From: Streptomyces katrae
Lineage (GTDB): Bacteria > Actinomycetota > Actinomycetes > Streptomycetales > Streptomycetaceae
Direction of reading: 5' to 3'
DNA length: 64,000 nt
NCBI RefSeq assembly: GCF_002028425.1
Contig: NZ_CP020042.1
Coordinates: forward strand, 3,472,001-3,536,000
A model generated the notes under the pieces. The model was not told the origin of the DNA, did no database searches, and saw nothing but the letters and a program-made list of their open reading frames with translations. The position numbers and the translations under genes were made by a program. Below, piece by piece: positions 8,593 through 17,783 of the stretch; the stretch's first letter is position 1; every line of letters begins with the position of its first letter.

Positions 8593-10680
8593 TTACGGCG
8601 TGGGGGGCGCCGGGTCAGAGGGAACCGTTCCTCCTGGGCCCGCCGACCCTCCCGGGTCCGTGGGCTGGGTCGGGGTCGGGGTCGGAGTGGGCGTCGGGGT
8701 CGGAGTGGGGTCCGTCGGGGGCGTCGGTGTGGGGGTCGGTGTGGGCGTGGGGGTCGGCGTCGGGGTGGGGTCCGGGGCCGGCGGGGTCGGTTCGGGGGCG
8801 GGGCGGCCCCGGCCGGAGAGGGAGACGACGGCCCCGCTCGGCTCGATGCCCACGCGGGCGCTCCAGGCTCCGACGGGCTGGGCTTCGGCGTCGACGGTGA
8901 TCCGCAGGGTGACCGATTCTCCGGGGGCGAGGATGCCCGCCCTCTGGCTCGCGCGCAGCCAGGGCGCGTCGGACCAGAGCCGCCAGGCGACGGGGCTGCC
9001 GCCGGAGGCGCTGAGGGTGAGCAGGGTGGTGCCGCCGCGGGTGGCGGCGGAGACCGTGAGCCGGCCGGGGGCGCCGGGGCCGGCGGCGTCGGGGGTGGCG
9101 GGGGCGCCGCTGCTGATGACCTCGACGGAGACGTCGGGGGCGGCGCTGGCGGAGGCGAAGCCGGGTTCGCCGGTGGTGCGGGCGGTGTTGCCGGTGTTCT
9201 CGTACGCGGTGAGCGGGCGGCCCTCGGCGAGCGGGGGCGGGATCCGCGATTCGCCGGCGGAGATGCGGGTGCCGTCGCCGACGGGTTCGCCGACGGTGGG
9301 GGCGCCCCGGTAGGCGGCCCACAGGGCGATGACGGGGGCGGCGACGACGGTGGCGACGACCGTGGTGGTCACGGCCCGGGCCCGGAACCGGTCGCGGCGG
9401 GCGGCCCGGTCCTTGGGGTCCATGGGGAAGCCGGTGCGGTCGAAGCGCGGGCCGGGGCGGCCGCCGCGGCGCCGGCCGGAGCGCAGCATGGCCGCGCGGA
9501 CGGCGCCGCGGGGGGCGGCGACCAGGGGGAGCGCGGCGTGCAGGCCGCCGGAGCCGGGCCAGGGTGCGCCGGCGCCGACGCGTTCGGCGACGCGGCGGCA
9601 GCGCGGGCAGTCGTCGACGTGGCGCACGAGCTCGGCGCGCAGGGTGCTGGACAGCAGGACGTCGCGGTCGCCGCCCTCGCCGGTGAGGCGGGAGACGGCG
9701 GGGCAGTGGCCGGTCTCGACGACGGCGAGGGCCGCGCGGGTGCGTTCCACCTCGCAGGCGGCGGCGGACAGCAGCTCGCGGGCGGTGTCGGGAGCGGTGC
9801 CGAGGACGGCGGCGAGTTCGGTGACGCCGAGGCGGTGGCGGACGGCGAGTTCGAGGGCCTCGCGCTGCTCGGGGGTGGTGCCGGCGGCCTCGGGCCAGGC
9901 GAGGCGGGCGAGTTCGGTGCGGCGGTAGGCGTTCACGTCGAGGGAGCCGTGCGGGCGGTGCGCCTGGGGCGCACGCTCGGCTTCTGTGTGCTCCGGCGTG
10001 CGCCGGGCGGAATGCGCCCCCTGCCGGGCGCGCCGCTGCTCGGCGAGCCGGCGCAGGCAGGCCCAGCGGGCGAGGGCGTACAGCCAGGCCCGGCGGTCGC
10101 CCTCGCCGGGACATCGGCCGGGGTGCCGGTCGGCGACGGCGAGGACGTCGCCGAGCACGTCGGTGGCGGCGTCGTGGTCGCACAGGACGGAGAGGCAGTA
10201 GGTGAACAGGCCGTCGAGGTAGGGCTCGTACCGGGAGGGCGGCGCCTCGGGGCCGGCGGCCCGGTCGCGGCGGCTCTCCGGGCCCCCTGCCCCCGGGTGC
10301 GCGGCGGCCGCGTCACCGGCCCGCGGGCCCTGCGCCCAGGGCTCCCCCGGCTCTCCCGGCTCCCCCGGCGGTGGGGGCCAGGGAGCCCCCGTGCCCGTAC
10401 GGCCCGCGGGGGGATGCGGCCGTGCCGGTCCTGCCGCCGAGGGCATGCGGACGGTCGTGCTCTCCTGCGGCGTCTCGTCGCCCCCGGCGGCCCCGGTGTC
10501 CCACGGCGCCCCGAACGCACCCGAGGTCCCGGGCGCACCCGATGTCCCGGGCGCACCTGACGTCCCGGGCGCACCCGGCGTCACCGCCCTGTCCTCCGGC
10601 GCCCCTGCACGGGGCGTGCGCCTGTGCGCCGGGTGTGCGCCGGTGCGTGATGCGGGGTCTCCCTGGTCGCTGCTGTCCAC
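8593..10680 (-). CDS. Sigma-like HTH protein fused to zinc-finger, membrane and BACON-like domains
   Basis: A 695-aa multidomain protein. Residues 1-155 are Gly/Pro-rich disorder with GAPGTS repeats. About 156-300 look like an ECF-type sigma core: region 2 (YLDGLFTYCLSVLCDHDAA) and region 4 (LAVRHRLGVTELAAVLGTA). A zinc-finger-like HVDDCPRCRRVAERVGAG follows, as in zf-HC2 anti-sigma factors. One membrane span (TTTVVATVVAAPVIALWAAY) leads to an exported domain whose VAWRLWSDAPWLRASQ and LAPGESVTLRITVD resemble BACON domains, then a long (PT)n tail. The region 2 signature is weak, so it may be a DNA-binding adaptor and not a true sigma factor. The GTG start at 10680 is the weakest part of the call. 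Confidence 0.7.
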   Translation of the reverse strand: MDSSDQGDPASRTGAHPAHRRTPRAGAPEDRAVTPGAPGTSGAPGTSGAPGTSGAFGAPWDTGAAGGDETPQESTTVRMPSAAGPARPHPPAGRTGTGAPWPPPPGEPGEPGEPWAQGPRAGDAAAAHPGAGGPESRRDRAAGPEAPPSRYEPYLDGLFTYCLSVLCDHDAATDVLGDVLAVADRHPGRCPGEGDRRAWLYALARWACLRRLAEQRRARQGAHSARRTPEHTEAERAPQAHRPHGSLDVNAYRRTELARLAWPEAAGTTPEQREALELAVRHRLGVTELAAVLGTAPDTARELLSAAACEVERTRAALAVVETGHCPAVSRLTGEGGDRDVLLSSTLRAELVRHVDDCPRCRRVAERVGAGAPWPGSGGLHAALPLVAAPRGAVRAAMLRSGRRRGGRPGPRFDRTGFPMDPKDRAARRDRFRARAVTTTVVATVVAAPVIALWAAYRGAPTVGEPVGDGTRISAGESRIPPPLAEGRPLTAYENTGNTARTTGEPGFASASAAPDVSVEVISSGAPATPDAAGPGAPGRLTVSAATRGGTTLLTLSASGGSPVAWRLWSDAPWLRASQRAGILAPGESVTLRITVDAEAQPVGAWSARVGIEPSGAVVSLSGRGRPAPEPTPPAPDPTPTPTPTPTPTPTPTPPTDPTPTPTPTPTPTPTQPTDPGGSAGPGGTVPSDPAPPTP

Positions 10681-10897
10681 CTGGCGAAGGTAGGCGGCAG
10701 GCCCGTGGCCCTCCGGAAGCCTTCACCGGTTTTAGCCCTTACGGGTGAACAGATCGCCATCGCGCTGACCGCGGCCCTGACGCCGACAGATGCCTGGGTA
10801 TGCCCCGGGATGCCCCGGGATGCCTGCGGACACCCGGGGACGGCCGCGGACACCCGGCCCGCACCGCGTTGTCAGTGGCGCCGGATACCGTGGCGGC

Positions 10898-12322
10898 ATG
10901 GCTGCCCGTACCTCTCGCTCATCCGCCAAGGACCGTCCGTCCTTCCGCTGCTCCGAGTGCGGCTGGACGACGGTGAAGTGGCTCGGCCGCTGCCCGGAGT
11001 GCCAGGCGTGGGGAACCGTCGAGGAGATGGGCGCCCCCGCCGTGCGCACCACGGCGGCCGGCCGCGTCACCGCCGCCGCCCTGCCCATCGCACAGGTCGA
11101 CGGCAAGACGGCGACGGCCCGCAGCACCGGCGTGGACGAGCTGGACCGCGTCCTGGGCGGCGGCCTCGTCCCCGGCGCGGTGGTGCTCCTCGCGGGCGAG
11201 CCGGGCGTCGGCAAGTCGACGCTGCTGCTCGACGTCGCGGCGAAGGCGGCCTCCGGCGACCACCGCACCCTGTACGTCACCGGCGAGGAGTCGGCGAGCC
11301 AGGTGCGGCTGCGGGCCGACCGGATCAACGCCCTGGACGACCACCTCTACCTCGCCGCCGAGACCGACCTGTCCGCCGTCCTCGGCCACCTCGACGCGGT
11401 GCGGCCCTCGCTGTTGGTGCTGGACTCCGTACAGACCATCGCCTCCCCCGAGATCGACGGCGCGCCCGGCGGCATGGCCCAGGTCCGGGAGGTGGCGGGC
11501 GCGCTGATCCGCGCCTCGAAGGAGCGGGGCATGGCCACCCTCCTCGTCGGCCACGTCACCAAGGACGGGGCCATCGCCGGCCCCCGCCTGCTGGAGCACC
11601 TGGTGGACGTGGTGCTGAGCTTCGAGGGCGACCGGCACGCACGGCTGCGCCTGGTGCGCGGCGTGAAGAACCGGTACGGCGCGACCGACGAGGTCGGCTG
11701 CTTCGAGCTGCACGACGAGGGCATCACCGGGCTCGCCGATCCCAGCGGCCTGTTCCTGACCCGGCGCGCCGAGGCGGTGCCGGGGACGTGTCTGACCGTG
11801 GCCCTGGAGGGCAAGCGTCCGCTGGTCGCGGAGGTGCAGGCGCTGACCGTGGACTCCCAGATCCCCTCCCCGCGGCGCACCACCTCCGGCCTGGAGACCT
11901 CGCGCGTCTCGATGATGCTGGCGGTGCTGGAGCAGCGCGGCCGGATCACGGCGCTGGGCAAGCGGGACATCTACAGCGCGACGGTGGGCGGGGTGAAGCT
12001 GACGGAGCCGGCCGCCGACCTGGCGATCGCGCTGGCGCTGGCCTCCGCCGCGAGTGACGTGCCGCTGCCGAAGAACCTGGTCGCCATCGGGGAGGTCGGA
12101 CTGGCCGGCGAGGTGCGGCGGGTGACGGGGGTGCAGCGGCGCCTCGCGGAGGCGCACCGGCTCGGGTTCACGCACGCGCTGGTGCCGGCGGACCCGGGGA
12201 AGGTCCCGCCGGGGATGAAGGTCACCGAGGTCGCGGACATGGGGGACGCGCTGCGGGTCCTGCCGCGCGGCCGGTCCCGTACCCCGGCCAGGGAGCGGGC
12301 CGCGGCCGCCCCGGCGGAGTGA
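10898..12322 (+). CDS. radA: DNA repair protein RadA (Sms)
   Basis: RadA is a RecA-like helicase that promotes branch migration in recombination repair. The 474-aa product has the N-terminal C4 zinc finger (FRCSECGWTTVKWLGRCPEC), the Walker A GEPGVGKSTLLLDVA, Walker B LLVLDSVQ, the RadA-specific KNRYG motif (VKNRYGATDEVG) and a C-terminal Lon-protease-like domain. The start is the ATG at 10898 (MAARTSRSSAKD); extensions upstream enter Pro/Gly-rich shadow sequence. It lies 188 bp before disA, a neighbour pair conserved in many Gram-positive bacteria. RadA is known to interact with and inhibit DisA in some species. Confidence 0.97.
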   Translation: MAARTSRSSAKDRPSFRCSECGWTTVKWLGRCPECQAWGTVEEMGAPAVRTTAAGRVTAAALPIAQVDGKTATARSTGVDELDRVLGGGLVPGAVVLLAGEPGVGKSTLLLDVAAKAASGDHRTLYVTGEESASQVRLRADRINALDDHLYLAAETDLSAVLGHLDAVRPSLLVLDSVQTIASPEIDGAPGGMAQVREVAGALIRASKERGMATLLVGHVTKDGAIAGPRLLEHLVDVVLSFEGDRHARLRLVRGVKNRYGATDEVGCFELHDEGITGLADPSGLFLTRRAEAVPGTCLTVALEGKRPLVAEVQALTVDSQIPSPRRTTSGLETSRVSMMLAVLEQRGRITALGKRDIYSATVGGVKLTEPAADLAIALALASAASDVPLPKNLVAIGEVGLAGEVRRVTGVQRRLAEAHRLGFTHALVPADPGKVPPGMKVTEVADMGDALRVLPRGRSRTPARERAAAAPAE

Positions 12323-12510
12323 GCCGGAGCCGCCCCGGCGGAATGAGAGGCTCCGGTGCGCGGGGCGGGTAGGCAGGTCAGCGGGGCCGTACGGGCTGCC
12401 GCCGCGGCGCTGCAGGTCGACGCCCGGCGGGCGCACAGGCGGCGCCGGTAGACTTTGTGCTGGTCCGCCCGGCCTAGGCAGGCGGCGCAACCCGCGACCG
12501 GAGGAGTGCA

Positions 12511-13635
12511 GTGGCAGCCAAGGACGGGGCAGCAGCATCCGGGAAGTCGGGCGCGAGCTCCAAGCACGAGGCGTTGATGCGCGCCTCCCTCACCGCGGTC
12601 GCACCTGGTCAGCCGCTGCGTGACGGTCTGGAGCGGATCGTCCGCGGCAACACGGGCGGGCTCATCGTCCTCGGCATGGACAAGACGGTCGAGGCCATGT
12701 GCACCGGCGGCTTCGTCCTGGACGTGGAGTTCACCGCGACCCGGCTGCGGGAGCTGTGCAAGCTCGACGGCGCGCTGATCCTGGACAAGGACCTGACGAA
12801 GATCCTGCGGGCCGGCGTGCAGCTGGTGCCGGACGCGTCGATCCCCACGGAGGAGACGGGCACCCGGCACCGCACGGCGGACCGGGTGTCGAAGCAGTGC
12901 GGGTTCCCGGTGGTGTCGGTGTCCCAGTCGATGCGGCTGATCGCGCTGTACGTGGACGGGGAGCGGCGGGTCCTGGAGGAGTCCGGGGCGATCCTCTCCC
13001 GTGCGAACCAGGCGCTGGCCACGCTGGAGCGGTACAAGCTGCGGCTGGACGAGGTCGCGGGCACGCTGTCGGCGCTGGAGATCGAGGACCTGGTCACGGT
13101 GCGCGACGTGACGGCGGTCGCGCAGCGGCTGGAAATGGTCCGCCGGATCGCGACCGAGATCGCCGAGTACGTGGTCGAACTGGGCACGGACGGGCGACTG
13201 CTGTCGCTCCAGCTGGACGAGCTGACGGTGGGCATCGAGCAGGAGCGGGAGCTGGTGATCCGGGACTACGTTCCGGAACCGACGGCGAAGCGTTCCCGCA
13301 CGGTGGAGGAGGCGCTGCCGGCGCTGGACGCGCTGACGCATCCGGAACTGCTGGAGCTGGCGATCGTGGCGAAGGCGCTGGGGTACACCGGCTCGCCGGA
13401 GACCCTGGACTCGGCGGTCTCGCCCCGCGGTTACCGGCTGCTGGCGAAGGTGCCGCGGCTGCCGGGGGCGATCATCGAGCGGCTGGTGGAGCACTTCGGG
13501 GGGCTGCAGAAGCTGTTGGCCGCCAGCGTGGACGATCTCCAGACCGTGGACGGTGTCGGCGAGGCCCGCGCCCGGAGCGTCCGCGAGGGCCTGTCCCGCC
13601 TGGCGGAGTCCTCGATCCTCGAACGCTACGTCTGA
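12511..13635 (+). CDS. disA: DNA integrity scanning diadenylate cyclase DisA
   Basis: DisA makes c-di-AMP from two ATP and scans DNA for branched structures. The 374-aa product has the DAC domain with the catalytic D86-G87-A88 (KLDGALILD) and R119-H-R-T-A123 motifs, a helical spine, and a C-terminal helix-hairpin-helix (LQTVDGVGEARARSVREGL). The GTG start at 12511 follows GGAGG (12500-12504). Size matches the family (about 360 aa). It probably sets c-di-AMP levels for any c-di-AMP riboswitch in this genome; one candidate leader is at 21632-21684. Confidence 0.97.
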   Translation: MAAKDGAAASGKSGASSKHEALMRASLTAVAPGQPLRDGLERIVRGNTGGLIVLGMDKTVEAMCTGGFVLDVEFTATRLRELCKLDGALILDKDLTKILRAGVQLVPDASIPTEETGTRHRTADRVSKQCGFPVVSVSQSMRLIALYVDGERRVLEESGAILSRANQALATLERYKLRLDEVAGTLSALEIEDLVTVRDVTAVAQRLEMVRRIATEIAEYVVELGTDGRLLSLQLDELTVGIEQERELVIRDYVPEPTAKRSRTVEEALPALDALTHPELLELAIVAKALGYTGSPETLDSAVSPRGYRLLAKVPRLPGAIIERLVEHFGGLQKLLAASVDDLQTVDGVGEARARSVREGLSRLAESSILERYV

Positions 13636-13687
13636 CCGCCGCGCGGGGCCGCCTCCCGGCCCCCGCAGCGGCCCCCCGCAGCGGCCC

Positions 13688-14476
13688 CTAGTCCTGCTTC
13701 AGGACGAAGGACGTGCGGGCCACCGGGAGGCCCGGGGTGCGGGCTTCCACCACGTAGGTGTCCGGGGCCGGGGTGCCCGCCGGAGGCGACTGGCACTGGT
13801 CGGCCGCGCTCGGCTTGCGGTCCCATTCCAGCGACTGCTTCGCCTCGCCCTGGGCGGGCAGGCGGAAGTACGCGTTGGCCGGGCCCGTCGGGCAGTCGGC
13901 CGAGGACCAGACCTGCTTGGCGCCGGTCGTCTGGAAGATCGTCACGACCGCCTGCCTCGGGCCGAGCCCGAACTTGCAGGTGCTGCCCGAGATGTTGCGG
14001 ACGATCAGTTCGAGGCGCGGCTTCTCGTTGGTCTCGTACTCGTTCTTCACGCTCTTGACCTCCCACTGCACCGCGCTCGGCGCGCAGGTCGGTAGGGGGG
14101 AGTCCGCCGGGAGGGCCGCCGGGGCGCCCGCGGGGCCGCCGGAGGAGCCGGAGGCCGCACCGCCGCCCTGGCCGGGGTCCTTCGGCGTGCCGCCGTCCGA
14201 GCCGGAGGCCGAGCCGGCGCCGGCGCCCGACTCCGCGCGTCCGCCCGGGGCCTGACTGATCGCCGGGCCGGAGCCGGAGGGGCCGGGGGTGATCGTGCGG
14301 ACCGGGCCGGAGCCGTCGCCGCCGCCCTTGCCGTTCGTACTCGTGCCGCCCCCGCCGGAACTGACGAACCATACGGCGAGCAGCGCCGCGAGCGCGGCGA
14401 CGGACGCCAGAACAGCCCTCCGCCGCCAGTAAATGGAGGAGGGAAGCGGCCCGACCGGATTGCGCAGAGATCCCAC
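13688..14476 (-). CDS. Membrane-anchored extracellular protein, unknown
   Basis: About 262 aa from the GTG at 14476, which follows AAGG by about 9 nt; the frame stays open to 14554. A single N-terminal membrane span (VLASVAALAALLAVWFVSS) is followed by a Gly/Ser/Pro-rich linker (about 100 aa). The exported C-terminal domain begins LPTCAPSAVQWEVKSVKNEY and contains paired cysteines (STCKFG, SADCP, ADQCQSPP), suggesting disulfides. The fold looks like an Ig/beta-sandwich (LELIVRNISG, ESLEWDRK-like strands). It converges on disA. The function is not known. Confidence 0.75.
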   Translation of the reverse strand: MGSLRNPVGPLPSSIYWRRRAVLASVAALAALLAVWFVSSGGGGTSTNGKGGGDGSGPVRTITPGPSGSGPAISQAPGGRAESGAGAGSASGSDGGTPKDPGQGGGAASGSSGGPAGAPAALPADSPLPTCAPSAVQWEVKSVKNEYETNEKPRLELIVRNISGSTCKFGLGPRQAVVTIFQTTGAKQVWSSADCPTGPANAYFRLPAQGEAKQSLEWDRKPSAADQCQSPPAGTPAPDTYVVEARTPGLPVARTSFVLKQD

Positions 14477-14635
14477 GTACCGAACCTTACGAGAACTCGC
14501 GCCGCGATCCGTGCCCCACATGCCGCGCATACGGCGGGTTTTGCCGATGATCATCTTGGGGCCCGGGGCGGGAGCGGCGAGATCAGGCCAGGGGCTGACA
14601 CGGCCTCGACCTGGGGTTGAGTACGGTCAGTCACC

Positions 14636-15250
14636 ATGGACACCTCCGACCTCTACCGCCACATCACCGACTTCGCCCACGACACGCCCCCCTGGGTGCA
14701 GTCGGCCTTCGAGGTCTGGACCGAATACGGGCTCCTCGTATTCGGGTTGCTCTACATAGCCGCCTGGTGGCGTGCGCGCGGCCGGCGCGATCCGCGGGAC
14801 GTGGCGCGCGCCGTGCTCGCACCGCTGGCCACCGCGCTGGTGTACGTCGCCTCCGAGCTGGTGAAGTCGACCATCGACGAGGAGCGGCCCTGCCGGGCGG
14901 TGGCCCGGGCGGCCGCGTCACTGGTCCCGTGTCCGCCCTACGGGGACTGGTCCTTCCCCAGCAACCACTCCGCCATCGCGGGCGCCGCGGCCGTCGCACT
15001 GGCACTGGCCGTGCCGCGCCTGGCGGTGCTGACCCTGCCGATGGCCGTGCTCATGGCCTTCTCCCGGGTGTTCGTGGGCGTGCACTACCCGCACGACGTG
15101 GGGATGGGCCTGCTGCTCGGCGCCTCGCTGGGCGCGCTGGCCGTGGCCCTGCTGACCGGGCCGATGAGCCGGGTGATCGCCGCCGTGCAGGGGAGCGGGA
15201 TCAGAGCGGCCGTCTGGTTCACCGGTCCGGGCCCGGCGCGCCACCCGTAG
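14636..15250 (+). CDS. PAP2-family membrane phosphatase
   Basis: A 204-aa polytopic membrane protein of the phosphatidic acid phosphatase 2 superfamily, which dephosphorylates lipid phosphates such as undecaprenyl pyrophosphate. The three catalytic motifs are present: KSTIDEERPC (KX6RP), FPSNHSA (PSGH-type, with Asn for Gly) and SRVFVGVHYPHD (SRX5HX3D). About five hydrophobic segments are visible. It is followed 22 bp later by mutY on the same strand. The substrate cannot be assigned. Confidence 0.88.
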   Translation: MDTSDLYRHITDFAHDTPPWVQSAFEVWTEYGLLVFGLLYIAAWWRARGRRDPRDVARAVLAPLATALVYVASELVKSTIDEERPCRAVARAAASLVPCPPYGDWSFPSNHSAIAGAAAVALALAVPRLAVLTLPMAVLMAFSRVFVGVHYPHDVGMGLLLGASLGALAVALLTGPMSRVIAAVQGSGIRAAVWFTGPGPARHP

Positions 15251-15272
15251 AACGTGCCAGGATGCCTCTGAC

Positions 15273-16214
15273 ATGACTGCATCCGCCGAATCCGCCGCTT
15301 TCTCCGCTTCCGCGGCCCCCGCACCCCCGTCGCCCGCTTCCGCCCGCGCCCTGCACGAGCCGGTCATCGCGTGGTTCGACGAGCACGCCCGCGACCTGCC
15401 CTGGCGCCGCCCCGAGGCCGGCCCCTGGGGGGTCATGGTCAGCGAGTTCATGCTCCAGCAGACCCCCGTCAGCCGGGTCCTGCCGGTGTACGAGCAGTGG
15501 CTCGCCCGCTGGCCCCGGCCCGCCGACCTGGCAGCCGAGGCGCCGGGCGAGGCGGTACGGGCCTGGGGGCGCCTGGGCTACCCGCGCCGGGCGCTGCGCC
15601 TGCACGGCGCGGCCGCGGCGATAACGGAACGCCACGGCGGTGACGTGCCGCGCGACCACGCGCAGCTGCTCGCGCTGCCGGGGATCGGCGAGTACACGGC
15701 CGCGGCGGTGGCCTCCTTCGCGTACGGGCAGCGGCACGCGGTGCTCGACACCAACGTGCGCCGGGTCTTCGCCCGCACCTCCACCGGCGTGGAGTACCCG
15801 CCGAACGCCACCACCGCCGCCGAGCGGCGCCTGGCCCGGGCCCTGCTGCCCGAGGACGAGGCCACGGCGGCCCGCTGGGCGGCGGCCTCGATGGAGCTGG
15901 GCGCGCTGGTCTGCACGGCCAAGAGCCCGGACTGCGTCCGTTGCCCGGTGGCGGAGCTGTGCGCCTGGCGGCTGGCCGGGAAGCCGGCGCACGACGGGCC
16001 GCCGCGGCGCGGGCAGACGTACGCGGGCACCGACCGCCAGGTGCGCGGCCGGCTGCTGGCCGTCCTGCGCGAGGCGACGGGGCCGGTGGCGCAGGCGCAG
16101 CTCGACGCGGTGTGGGACGAGCCGGTGCAACGGGCCAGGGCGCTGGACGGACTGGTGTCGGACGGGCTGGTGGAGCCGCTCGCCCGCGGGATGTACCGCC
16201 TCCCGCAGGGCTAG
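15273..16214 (+). CDS. mutY: A/G-specific adenine DNA glycosylase MutY
   Basis: MutY removes adenine mispaired with 8-oxoguanine in base-excision repair. The 313-aa protein shows the catalytic Glu in SEFMLQQTPVSRV, the helix-hairpin-helix LPGIGEYTAAAVASFAYG, the Asp in VLDTNVRRVFAR, and a complete 4Fe-4S loop (CTAKSPDCVRCPVAELC, spacing C-X6-C-X2-C-X5-C). Only the C-terminal NUDIX-like 8-oxoG recognition domain looks reduced, which is usual in Streptomyces. It is likely co-transcribed with the PAP2 gene and lies upstream of the sigE operon. Confidence 0.95.
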   Translation: MTASAESAAFSASAAPAPPSPASARALHEPVIAWFDEHARDLPWRRPEAGPWGVMVSEFMLQQTPVSRVLPVYEQWLARWPRPADLAAEAPGEAVRAWGRLGYPRRALRLHGAAAAITERHGGDVPRDHAQLLALPGIGEYTAAAVASFAYGQRHAVLDTNVRRVFARTSTGVEYPPNATTAAERRLARALLPEDEATAARWAAASMELGALVCTAKSPDCVRCPVAELCAWRLAGKPAHDGPPRRGQTYAGTDRQVRGRLLAVLREATGPVAQAQLDAVWDEPVQRARALDGLVSDGLVEPLARGMYRLPQG

Positions 16215-16230
16215 GGCCTGTCGTCAAAGT

Positions 16231-16274
16231 CCCGCACGCCGGAATCCGCAGGCCCGCACGCCGGAATCCGCAGG
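16231..16274. repeat. Perfect 22-bp tandem duplication upstream of sigE
   Basis: Two identical copies of a 22-bp unit that starts CCCGCACGCC and ends GGAATCCGCAGG, at 16231-16252 and 16253-16274. They lie between the mutY stop (16214) and the sigE start (16492). The 277-bp interval should hold the sigE promoter and its CseB site. Tandem direct repeats are the usual form of OmpR-type binding sites, but 22-bp spacing and distance are not diagnostic. Confidence 0.6.
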
Positions 16275-16491
16275 CCGGACGGGCCCTCCCCGGCACCCCG
16301 CGAAGTTGACCGGGACATTCCGCTTCGTGCCGGGAAACCGCAGTTCACGGGCACTGTTACACAACCTACGGGTGTCCGTGCGCCCACCGCAGGCTGACCC
16401 GCACAGTGCCGTGACAACCCGTCCGTACCTTCGGATCCGTAAGGCGGCGGTGACGCAGCGGGTGACGGGGACGGCAGCGGAGGCGGTCTGG

Positions 16492-17052
16492 ATGGCGCAC
16501 GGAGATGTACTCGAGTTCGAGGAGTACGTACGCACCCGGCAGGACGCCCTGCTGCGCAGCGCCCGGCGCCTGGTCCCGGACCCCACCGACGCGCAGGACC
16601 TCCTGCAGACCGCCCTCGTGCGCACCTACGGCCGCTGGGAGGGCATCGCCGACAAGTCCCTGGCCGACGCCTACCTGCGGCGCGTCATGATCAACACGCG
16701 GACCGAGTGGTGGCGGGCCCGCAAGCTCGACGAGGTCCCCACCGAGCAGCTCCCGGACGCCTCCGTCGAGGACGGCTCCGACCAGCGCGCCGACCGGGCC
16801 CTGCTCATGGACATCCTCAAGGTCCTCGCGCCCAAGCAGCGCAGTGTCGTGGTGCTGCGACACTGGGAGCAGATGAGCACCGAGGAGACGGCCGCGGCGC
16901 TCGGAATGTCGGCGGGAACCGTGAAGAGCACCTTGCACCGCGCGCTGGCCCGGCTCCGCCAGGAGCTGGAGAGCCGGGACCTGGACATGCGTGCGCTCGA
17001 ACGCGGTGACCACACCACGCGGTACGAGAGGCGGGAGCGGTGCGCGGCCTGA
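16492..17052 (+). CDS. sigE: ECF sigma factor SigE
   Basis: SigE directs cell-envelope stress transcription in Streptomyces. The 186-aa product opens MAHGDVLEFEEYVRTRQDAL, with region 2 (DPTDAQDLLQTALVRTYGRW) and region 4 (QMSTEETAAALGMSAGTVKS) typical of SigE/SigL-like ECF factors. The start ATG at 16492 follows GGAGG by 8 nt; upstream frame is open but not supported. The gene is followed immediately by cseA, cseB and cseC in the order known from S. coelicolor. There, no anti-sigma is present and sigE transcription is switched on by the CseB/CseC pair in response to wall damage. Confidence 0.96.
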   Translation: MAHGDVLEFEEYVRTRQDALLRSARRLVPDPTDAQDLLQTALVRTYGRWEGIADKSLADAYLRRVMINTRTEWWRARKLDEVPTEQLPDASVEDGSDQRADRALLMDILKVLAPKQRSVVVLRHWEQMSTEETAAALGMSAGTVKSTLHRALARLRQELESRDLDMRALERGDHTTRYERRERCAA

Positions 17053-17744
17053 ACGGCCCGAGCCTGAGCGGCAGAAACTCGCTGGTACTGACGTCGGCGG
17101 GGACGGTCGTCCTCGTCGGCACAGTGCTGTTCGCGGCCGGCTGTTCCGCCGGCGGCACCGGCCTGCGCGACGGCGGCCCCGCCCGTACGGACTCGGTGTC
17201 CCGCAACAACCAGCCCACCGCCGCGCCGAGCGGCCCGGTGGCCCTGGGCCACACCCCCGCCGCGGGGACGGGCAACCCCCTCAAGAAGGTCGACCCGGTG
17301 GCCCTGCTGAAGGCGGACCCCAAGGTCAGCGCCGAGATCAAGCGGGACCTCAAGCCCTGCACGGGCAAGGAGTACCCGGTCGACGTCAGCTACGGGAAGG
17401 TGACCGGGAACAGCGTGGCCGACATCGTCGTCAACGTCCTGTCCTGCGCCGACGCCCTGGGCCGGGGCTCCTACGTGTACCGGTCGGACGGCGGGAAGTA
17501 CGAGAATGTCTTCGCCGACGAGCAGCCGCCCGTCTACGCCGAGATCGACCGGGGCGACCTGGTGGTCAGCAAGCCGGTCTACGGCAAGAGCGACGCCCTC
17601 TCCTACCCCTCCGGCGAGGACGTGATCACGTACCGCTGGAACGGGGAGAATTTCGCCGAGCAGGACCGCGTCCACTCGGAGTTCAGCAACGTCGGTGACG
17701 GCGGGGCCCAGCCGGCCCCCGCCGTCACCCCCCCGAAGAACTGA
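17040..17744 (+). CDS. cseA: Lipoprotein CseA, negative modulator of the sigE system
   Basis: The 234-aa product has a signal peptide ending in a lipobox (TVLFAAGC, Cys35), so it is tethered outside the membrane. The mature part contains TDSVSRNNQPTAAP and a C-terminal domain ending VITYRWNGENFAEQDRVHSE. In S. coelicolor, loss of CseA raises sigE expression, so it acts as a negative modulator. The GTG start at 17040 overlaps the sigE stop by 13 bases, showing translational coupling. Assignment rests on synteny and the lipoprotein features. Confidence 0.9.
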   Translation: MRGLNGPSLSGRNSLVLTSAGTVVLVGTVLFAAGCSAGGTGLRDGGPARTDSVSRNNQPTAAPSGPVALGHTPAAGTGNPLKKVDPVALLKADPKVSAEIKRDLKPCTGKEYPVDVSYGKVTGNSVADIVVNVLSCADALGRGSYVYRSDGGKYENVFADEQPPVYAEIDRGDLVVSKPVYGKSDALSYPSGEDVITYRWNGENFAEQDRVHSEFSNVGDGGAQPAPAVTPPKN

Positions 17745-17783
17745 CCGCACAAGCACACGCACAAGACCGGAGTGAGGCTGGGC

